From: Linyphia triangularis
Taxonomy: Eukaryota > Arthropoda > Arachnida > Araneae > Linyphiidae
Direction: 5' to 3'
Assembly: GCA_963978545.1 (NCBI GenBank)
Contig: OZ021722.1
Span: 3,352,001-3,416,000, forward strand
Length of the DNA stretch: 64,000 bases
A program made the position numbers and the translations under genes. This document shows, piece by piece, positions 63,871 to 64,000 of this stretch. Below the pieces are notes generated by a model that worked only from the letters and a program-made list of their open reading frames with translations, was not told the DNA's origin and did not search any database. Each line of letters opens with the position of its first letter. Within the stretch, counting starts at the first letter, position 1.

Positions 63871-64000
63871 CTTTATTTCAAATCTGCCCAAAAAAGGACC
63901 CTTAATTCAGTTTATAGCCCAAAATGTAGGTAAAATTCAGAAATTTTCAGTGTTTGAAATGCAGTCCTTTTTTGGGATCAACTTTCGACCCCCTTAATAT
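63871..64000 (+). repeat. Satellite A monomer, cut by the window end
   Basis: First 130 bp of a normal A monomer. The array clearly goes on past the window. Confidence 0.95.

Noticed and set aside
1..64000. Telomeric repeats, rDNA, tRNA genes, retrotransposon or DNA transposon ends
   Set aside because: I looked for short telomere-like tandem words, cloverleaf-like conserved boxes, terminal inverted or long terminal repeats and target-site duplications, and saw none by eye. All sequence is accounted for by satellites A and B and the minisatellite.
1..64000. Previously undescribed gene system
   Set aside because: No coding potential is visible on either strand. The unusual content is the repeat architecture itself.

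Overview
This 64-kb window is gene-free satellite DNA. I find no credible protein-coding gene, RNA gene, transposon, CRISPR array or bacterial regulatory unit on either strand. The long, head-to-tail, highly homogenised arrays, a hand-counted GC content of about 30% in the main monomer, and repeat units near nucleosome length point to eukaryotic heterochromatin (pericentromeric, centromeric or sex-chromosome). I cannot name the species. The A-rich and T-rich texture and short runs of the main repeat recall insect satellites such as the Drosophila 1.688 family, but that is a weak impression from memory.

Two related satellites fill the window, all in one orientation. Satellite A is a 670-bp monomer; about 80 complete copies are present, 7 of them enlarged to about 1 kb. 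Positions in A are counted from the base that starts the window. Satellite B has units of 175/176 or 196/197 bp and forms four blocks (16744-18362, 33601-35219, 42427-44416, 61689-63678). B is homologous to the first ~75 bp and the last ~40 bp of A, so the two share ancestry. A also carries an internal duplication of ~115 bp offset by 156 bp, so it looks like an old multimer of a ~160-180 bp unit.

Layout: 1-13400, twenty A monomers, the first fifteen almost identical. 13401-16743, two enlarged A monomers separated by two normal ones. 16744-18362, B block I. 18363-25237, A array ending in a decayed 650-bp monomer. 25238-35219, a second copy of the stretch from about 10.3 kb onward, enlarged by an extra 1,671-bp A+enlarged-A duplication and ending in B block II. 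35220-42426, A array plus an enlarged monomer with a 16-bp deletion. 42427-44416, B block III, longer by two units. 44417-61688, an A array with dimeric and octameric higher-order patterns, ending in an enlarged monomer. 61689-63678, B block IV. 63679-64000, A resumes and is cut by the window end.

The structure is nested: ~83-bp minisatellite units inside enlarged monomers; 670-bp monomers; 1,340-bp dimers and a 5,360-bp octamer marked by shared substitutions; and giant repeats with periods of 15,187/16,857 bp and 19,262 bp. Every B block is entered from the same enlarged A type and leaves through the same sharp junction into A position 479. So A-minisatellite-B-A behaves as one module that has been copied as a whole. 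No genes cooperate here; the content is a record of unequal exchange, slippage and homogenisation.
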